Below are positions 6,484 to 10,557 of a DNA stretch of 10,557 bases, piece after piece; position 1 is the stretch's first letter; the number at the start of each line of letters is the position of its first letter. The translations under genes and the position numbers were made by a program. The notes below the pieces were generated by a model, which worked only from the letters and a program-made list of their open reading frames with translations, was not told the DNA's origin and searched no databases. Source of the stretch: DATEMK01 sp035275625 (GTDB taxonomy: Bacteria > Bacteroidota > Bacteroidia > AKYH767-A > OLB10); contig DATEMK010000017.1 in assembly GCA_035275625.1 (NCBI GenBank), positions 1 through 10,557 on the forward strand, given 5' to 3'.

Positions 6484-8277
6484 ATGAAAGAAGGTCAATC
6501 AGCAAGCAGGGGTGAAAACATCCGTAATTCAATACGGAGTATAAGAAATCATGTGAGCCCTTCTCAGAAAAAGAGATTGCTTTGGCTTTCAGCGCTTATT
6601 TTTGTTTCTGCCCTTCTTGATGTGTTCGGATTGGCTTCCATACTGCCGGTTATTTCCGCGGCAACCAAGCCGGAATTAATTCATACCGACAGATTTCTTT
6701 CCCCTTTTTTTGAAATGTTCCATTTTAAGAGTGAAAATAATTTTTTATTATTTCTCATTATTGCAGTGCTTGTATTTTTTATTATTAAAAGCGCGTTTGG
6801 ATTATTTGTGAATTATATACAAGTAAAGCTGTCATCGGAAATTGCCGTTTACCTGACAAAGCATCAGTTTTCAAAATTTTTTGCTTTAAACTACAATGAT
6901 TTTCAAACCCTCAAAACATCTGATATTACAAAAGATATCGTGGCAAATCCAAATTCGTATGTTCAGTGGATTATTTTGTCATTGATTACCCTTTTTTCAG
7001 AACTTCTGATTGTTGTGTTAATTGTGGCGGGTATTGCCATTGCGAACATACAGCTGTTTGCTTTTATTGTTGTCACAGTGGGTCCTGCAACATGGCTGAT
7101 ATCTTCGGTTATTCGCAGGAAGAGCGGGGAGATCGGAACGGGTGTAGATATCAATTATCCAAAAGCATTAGGTGCAGTTACGGAGGCATTAAACGGGTAC
7201 ATAGACATTAAGCTTGCTGATAAAGAACAATATTACCGTAATAAGTTCCTGGTTTATCAGCACAGGTTTCAATGGTACATGATGAAATATTATTTCATGA
7301 ACCAGGTTCCTTTTCGCACGAACGAGATTGTTGCATTGCTTGGCATCGTAGTGATTTTTGTTTATGCGCTTTTTTTCAGTGACGGTAACCAGGCAATCAT
7401 AGGGCTTATCGGGTTATTTGCCGCAGCCTCTTACCGCCTGATGCCTTCTATGAACAGGATTATTAATTGCATGAATTTTCTAAATGTGAACCAGGTTTCG
7501 ATTACCAATCTCGACAATTTTATGAATGATTACCGGGATGAACAGCAAAAAAAGAAAAGTGACAAAGAAGTATTTTTTGAAAAAGAAATCTCGATACGGA
7601 ATATTTCATTCTGTTTTCCCGATTCAGACATTCCGGTAATTAACCGGCTTTCATTCAACATTAAGAAAGGAGAAAAGATTGGCTTTGTGGGAACCTCCGG
7701 TTCGGGCAAAACTACTTTGATGAATATCCTGCTCAGGTTTTATACAGAAAATACGGGAGATGTGCTGGTGGATGATGTAAAGCTGACACGCGATAACATG
7801 GCAAGCTGGAGAAAAAAAATCGGTTATGTAAAACAGGATATTTTCATGATTGACGGAACAATCAGAGAAAACATTGCTTTCGGTGAAGATGAAGTGGATG
7901 AGTCGCGCCTGGTGACAGTAATTAAGCAGGCGTCTCTTGCAAAGTTTGTTCAATCGTTGCCCGATGGCGTAAATACATTAATAGGTGAACACGGCTCACG
8001 CTTGTCAGGCGGGCAAAAGCAGCGTATTGGGATTGCCCGCTCCCTCTACCGCAACGCTGAAATTCTTATTTTTGATGAGGCTACCAGCGCTCTTGACAAT
8101 GCCACTGAGCAGGAAGTTACTGAATCTATTGATTCACTTTCGGAAACTAATAAAACTATTTTTATTATTGCACACCGGATAACCACTTTAAAAAACTGTG
8201 ACAAGATTTTCGAATTAAAAAACGGAGAGATTGCCGGAGTGCATAAATATCATGAACTGGTGGAGAAAGTACTTTGA
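6484..8277 (+). CDS. ABC transporter with fused membrane and ATPase domains, PglK/MsbA-like glycolipid flippase
   Basis: The 597-residue half-transporter should dimerise and use ATP to flip a lipid-linked oligosaccharide or other glycolipid across the inner membrane. Six membrane segments are visible at roughly 33-58, 87-111, 162-184, 188-208, 281-298 and 303-320. The ATPase half has Walker A GTSGSGKTT (403-411, K409), a Q-loop in YVKQDIF, the signature LSGGQKQRIGIAR (507-519), Walker B ILIFDEATSALD (D531, E532) and the H-loop H564. The opening LLDVFGLASILPVI and the SALDNATEQ segment resemble the PglK/Wzk oligosaccharide flippases more than drug exporters. It starts 55 bases after the wzc-like gene, which supports co-transcription. 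Substrate assignment is inference from neighbours; MsbA-like lipid export is the main alternative. Confidence 0.88.
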   Translation: MKEGQSASRGENIRNSIRSIRNHVSPSQKKRLLWLSALIFVSALLDVFGLASILPVISAATKPELIHTDRFLSPFFEMFHFKSENNFLLFLIIAVLVFFIIKSAFGLFVNYIQVKLSSEIAVYLTKHQFSKFFALNYNDFQTLKTSDITKDIVANPNSYVQWIILSLITLFSELLIVVLIVAGIAIANIQLFAFIVVTVGPATWLISSVIRRKSGEIGTGVDINYPKALGAVTEALNGYIDIKLADKEQYYRNKFLVYQHRFQWYMMKYYFMNQVPFRTNEIVALLGIVVIFVYALFFSDGNQAIIGLIGLFAAASYRLMPSMNRIINCMNFLNVNQVSITNLDNFMNDYRDEQQKKKSDKEVFFEKEISIRNISFCFPDSDIPVINRLSFNIKKGEKIGFVGTSGSGKTTLMNILLRFYTENTGDVLVDDVKLTRDNMASWRKKIGYVKQDIFMIDGTIRENIAFGEDEVDESRLVTVIKQASLAKFVQSLPDGVNTLIGEHGSRLSGGQKQRIGIARSLYRNAEILIFDEATSALDNATEQEVTESIDSLSETNKTIFIIAHRITTLKNCDKIFELKNGEIAGVHKYHELVEKVL

Positions 8278-8281
8278 GTTT

Positions 8282-8367
8282 GGAATTAAGGTAATTGAGT
8301 AATGATGGTAATTAAGTTCAGCGCACCCAATTCCCCATTACCTTAATTACCCAATTACCTAATTACC
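8282..8367. repeat. Imperfect tandem-octamer hairpin between flippase and toroid genes (unit near GGTAATTA)
   Basis: The right arm (8326-8367), read on the minus strand, is a run of units GGTAATTA, GGTAATTG, GGTAATTA, then GGTAATGG. The left arm (8282-8316) carries the same kind of units on the plus strand (AAGGTAATTGAGTAATGATGGTAATTAAG). The two arms pair with several mismatches around a short loop that includes GCGC. The design is that of the two TTTAAGG/GTTTAAA hairpins, but the unit is different in sequence and length. It fills the 97-base spacer: it begins 4 bases after the flippase stop and ends 7 bases before the next ATG. Confidence 0.8.
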
Positions 8368-8374
8368 ATAAACA

Positions 8375-9508
8375 ATGGGCTGGTTTAACAAAATTTTCGA
8401 AGAGATTAACCTCCGCTTTTTTGATTATTCTTCACATTCTAACTTTAAGAATCTGAATAATGAAAAGATTATTGAGAATTCTCTTTTCTGGTTTCGCAAT
8501 TCAGCTTTTGAAGGATGTTATGCTTCAAAATACTCCATGCTCTGGAACAAATATTTTCCGCCACTGCCTGAATCGGCTGCAGGCTGGATCACTACTTTAA
8601 TCCGTATTAAAAACAACTATCCGCATCTTTACGCCAAAGTTTTCAATAATTCAAAACCTGAAGAAAATATTGCCGAGTGGCTTTTGGCTGTGCAGCGTCC
8701 TGACGGCACTTTTGCTTCCTCCTATGAGGATGTTTCCAATCAGCCTCCGGCTGTGTTTGCAAACGGTTGTGTAAATGCAGGATTGATTTCTCTGTATGTG
8801 GAAAATAAAGATGAAAAAATCCTGGCAGCTATTCTTAAAAGCGCTGAATGGCTGGTGCAAATGCAAATGCCTGACGGAAGCTGGCAGCATTATACTTTTA
8901 ATGTTCCTCATGCAAATACGATGACGGCATTTTCGCTCATCCGGCTGGGCAGTCTTTTGAATAATGAACGGTTCATAAATACCGGCAGAAAAAATATTCT
9001 TTACACTATCAAACAGCAAAATGAAAACGGATCATTTGCTGAAGCATCTTCTAAAGCTGTTTATCATTACACCGACATTATTGGTTATACATTAACAGGA
9101 ATTTTGCTGTCGGCAAATGAGCTGAATGATGATTCGCAAACTGAAAATGTTATTAAAGGTTACAAATCGCTTTTCAATCTCCTGGGAAGCAATGGTTATT
9201 TGCCCGGTGAAATTAACAATGAATTTAAAACCACTGTGAATTATTGCTGCCTTCCGGGCAATAGCCTGCTATGCTCTTTGGGAATGATGCTTTATAAAAA
9301 AACCGGCAATGAGGTTTTCAAAACCGCTGCCGGAAAGCTGATTCAATACGCGAAAGAAAAACAACTGCACTCACGCCATCCTTATCTCGAAGGCGGTATT
9401 CCTGCATCCTGGCCCATCAGCGGAAAGTACCTTCCTTACGAACTTAATTCAACGGGTGAACGGCTTTTTGTGGAAGCGCTTATAGAAATGGAGCTGAAAA
9501 TGCCCTGA
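8375..9508 (+). CDS. Alpha/alpha-toroid protein of unknown activity in a glycan locus
   Basis: I cannot name a specific function for this 377-residue, apparently cytoplasmic protein (no signal peptide). Its helical repeat pattern suggests an alpha/alpha toroid of the terpenoid-cyclase, prenyltransferase or glycoside-processing type. Repeated Q-x-x-(D/N)-G-(S/T) turns end helices: VQRPDGTF (106-113), MQMPDGSW (163-170) and QQNENGSF (214-221). A fourth, similar turn is GSNGYLPGEIN (271-281). Conserved-looking pockets include HYTFNVPHANT (172-182), HYTDIIGYT (231-239), NYCCLPGNS (289-297) and the C-terminal GGIPASWPISGKY (340-352). The last is rich in Trp, Pro and Gly and looks like an active-site loop. 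The setting after a flippase suggests a role in polysaccharide handling, perhaps as a lyase, epimerase or hydrolase. That is inference. An upstream hairpin ends 7 bases before the ATG. Confidence 0.7.
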   Translation: MGWFNKIFEEINLRFFDYSSHSNFKNLNNEKIIENSLFWFRNSAFEGCYASKYSMLWNKYFPPLPESAAGWITTLIRIKNNYPHLYAKVFNNSKPEENIAEWLLAVQRPDGTFASSYEDVSNQPPAVFANGCVNAGLISLYVENKDEKILAAILKSAEWLVQMQMPDGSWQHYTFNVPHANTMTAFSLIRLGSLLNNERFINTGRKNILYTIKQQNENGSFAEASSKAVYHYTDIIGYTLTGILLSANELNDDSQTENVIKGYKSLFNLLGSNGYLPGEINNEFKTTVNYCCLPGNSLLCSLGMMLYKKTGNEVFKTAAGKLIQYAKEKQLHSRHPYLEGGIPASWPISGKYLPYELNSTGERLFVEALIEMELKMP

Positions 9509-9545
9509 AGCTCCATAGTCCCTGTGAAAAAACGGGAGCTTCTTT
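9507..9545 (+). terminator. Likely hairpin terminator after the toroid gene
   Basis: GAAGCTCC (9507-9514), overlapping the stop codon, is exactly complementary in reverse to GGAGCTTC (9535-9542). The 8-bp stem has a 20-base loop and is followed by TTT. The short T run is weak for an intrinsic terminator. The position fits the end of a transcript, because a good promoter follows at 9561. Confidence 0.45.
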
Positions 9546-9560
9546 GAAAGCACAGAAATA

Positions 9561-9592
9561 TTTGGAGTGTATCATTCCAAGTTATATATTTG
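9561..9592 (+). promoter_or_regulatory. Bacteroidota-type promoter for the methyltransferase gene
   Basis: TTTG at 9561-9564 and TATATTTG at 9585-9592 match the Bacteroidota -33 (TTTG) and -7 (TAnnTTTG) boxes, with a 20-base gap. Transcription should start near 9599, about 60 bases before the ATG at 9659. This is the best promoter match in the window and is a main reason to place the organism in Bacteroidota. Confidence 0.65.
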
Positions 9593-9658
9593 TCAGATTA
9601 AAACCACTTTTCCTTTTTATTAATAACTCCAAAACAATTTTAAATCCCCCAAAGGTTT

Positions 9659-10557
9659 ATGCTGGAAGAAATAATTTTAACCAAAACCGATCTCCGGAAA
9701 TATGCTCATAGTGTTACTTCCCAATTCGGAGAAGATGGCATTATAGAAGAAATTTTTAATATCATTCCGAAAAGCCATCAAAATCACTGGTGCATTGAAT
9801 TTGGCGCATGGGATGGAAAATTTATGAGCAATACCTGGAATTTGATTCAGCATAAAAACTGGAGCGGAGTGCTTGTGGAGGGAAGCAAACAAAAATTTAA
9901 TGATCTTAAGAACACCTATAAAGGAAATTCAAAAGTTGAGCTTATAAACCGGCTTGTTGACTTTGAAGGCAAAAATTCTCTTGAAAGCATCTTAGCCGAA
10001 ACACCTTTACCGCTTGACTTTGATGTAATGAGCATGGATATAGATGGTAATGATTACCATGTCTGGAACAGCCTCAGTTATTTTAACCCAAAGCTGGTGA
10101 TCATTGAATTTAACTGTGAAATTTCGAATCACATTGATTTTGTTCAGCCTGCCGATATGAGCAAATTGCAGGGATCATCCTTATTGTCGCTTATTAAGCT
10201 GGGCAAAAGAAAAGGTTATGAATTAATATGTACAACCCGGGGAAATGCTTTTTTTATAAAACAGGAATATTTTGATCTGTTTGCAATTGATGACAATTCA
10301 ATTGATGTAATTCACAAAGAAGGCATAAATGTTTCGCCATCCATATTTGCCACCTTTGACGGCAAAGTAATAATGACCAAAGAGCTGCGCTTTAACCAGC
10401 CTTTAAAATTAACGCAGGAAAGTTTACAGGTTTTTCCCCGCAGCCTTCAGTTTGACGATGAAAGTGAATCCGGCAGGATCAAAAAATTGATCAAATACAT
10501 TTTTATCAGATGCTGGCGTATTAATGACCGGGTTAAAAAATTATTCTGGAAATTATA
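9659..10557 (+). CDS. FkbM-like SAM-dependent methyltransferase (3' end outside window)
   Basis: From the ATG at 9659 an open frame runs 299 codons to the window edge without a stop. An in-frame TAA at 9641 makes this the first available start. The N-terminus has SQFGEDGIIEEIF (21-33), then a Rossmann-type SAM-binding motif CIEFGAWDGKFMSNTW (45-60), an acidic strand end GVLVEGS (70-76) and the segment MSMDIDGNDYHVW (124-136). LVIIEFN (146-152) forms the next strand. This pattern is typical of FkbM-like methyltransferases common in surface-polysaccharide loci, where they are thought to methylate sugars. The substrate cannot be read from the sequence. The last 30 residues are basic and aromatic (RIKKLIKYIFIRCWRINDRV), so a C-terminal extension may continue beyond the edge. 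It has its own promoter and follows a likely terminator, so it may be expressed separately from wzc. Confidence 0.75.
   Translation, partial: MLEEIILTKTDLRKYAHSVTSQFGEDGIIEEIFNIIPKSHQNHWCIEFGAWDGKFMSNTWNLIQHKNWSGVLVEGSKQKFNDLKNTYKGNSKVELINRLVDFEGKNSLESILAETPLPLDFDVMSMDIDGNDYHVWNSLSYFNPKLVIIEFNCEISNHIDFVQPADMSKLQGSSLLSLIKLGKRKGYELICTTRGNAFFIKQEYFDLFAIDDNSIDVIHKEGINVSPSIFATFDGKVIMTKELRFNQPLKLTQESLQVFPRSLQFDDESESGRIKKLIKYIFIRCWRINDRVKKLFWKL

Noticed and set aside
8651..9019. A 122-residue minus-strand frame inside the toroid gene
   Set aside because: It has no domain or signal, and it lies wholly opposite a repeat-structured plus-strand protein.

Overview
The window looks like a piece of a Bacteroidota chromosome, probably an environmental lineage. 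The evidence is an AT-rich sequence, a lack of Shine-Dalgarno motifs before most starts, a signal peptide ending in A|Q, and a Bacteroidota-type promoter (TTTG-N20-TATATTTG). All gene products look like bacterial cell-surface or DNA-handling proteins. I see no rRNA, tRNA, CRISPR array or transposase.

Layout: positions 3-218 hold the C-terminal tail of an unidentified membrane protein that enters from the left. It is followed by a short basic ORF that may not be real. Positions 378-1616 encode a secreted metallo-beta-lactamase-fold hydrolase of the ComEC type, fused to a ComEA-like helix-hairpin-helix DNA-binding tail. On the minus strand are the two GDP-L-fucose genes, gmd (2785-3900) and fcl (1750-2691), transcribed in that order. 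Divergently on the plus strand are a Wzc-type polysaccharide co-polymerase/tyrosine kinase (4125-6428), a PglK/MsbA-type ABC flippase (6484-8277), an alpha/alpha-toroid protein of unknown activity (8375-9508) and, after a likely terminator and a new promoter, an FkbM-like methyltransferase that runs off the right edge (9659-10557).

Read together, 1750-10557 is part of a surface-glycan locus. Gmd and Fcl make GDP-L-fucose, the flippase would move a lipid-linked glycan across the inner membrane, and Wzc would control chain length or export. The toroid protein and the methyltransferase may modify the glycan. No glycosyltransferase, polymerase or Wza-type outer-membrane exporter lies in the window, so the locus must continue elsewhere.

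The most unusual non-coding signal is a set of three intergenic long hairpins built from tandem 7- or 8-base units facing their own reverse complements (2704-2780, 3906-4002, 8282-8367). Each ends 5 to 13 bases before a start codon. Two of them fill their intergenic spacer almost completely.
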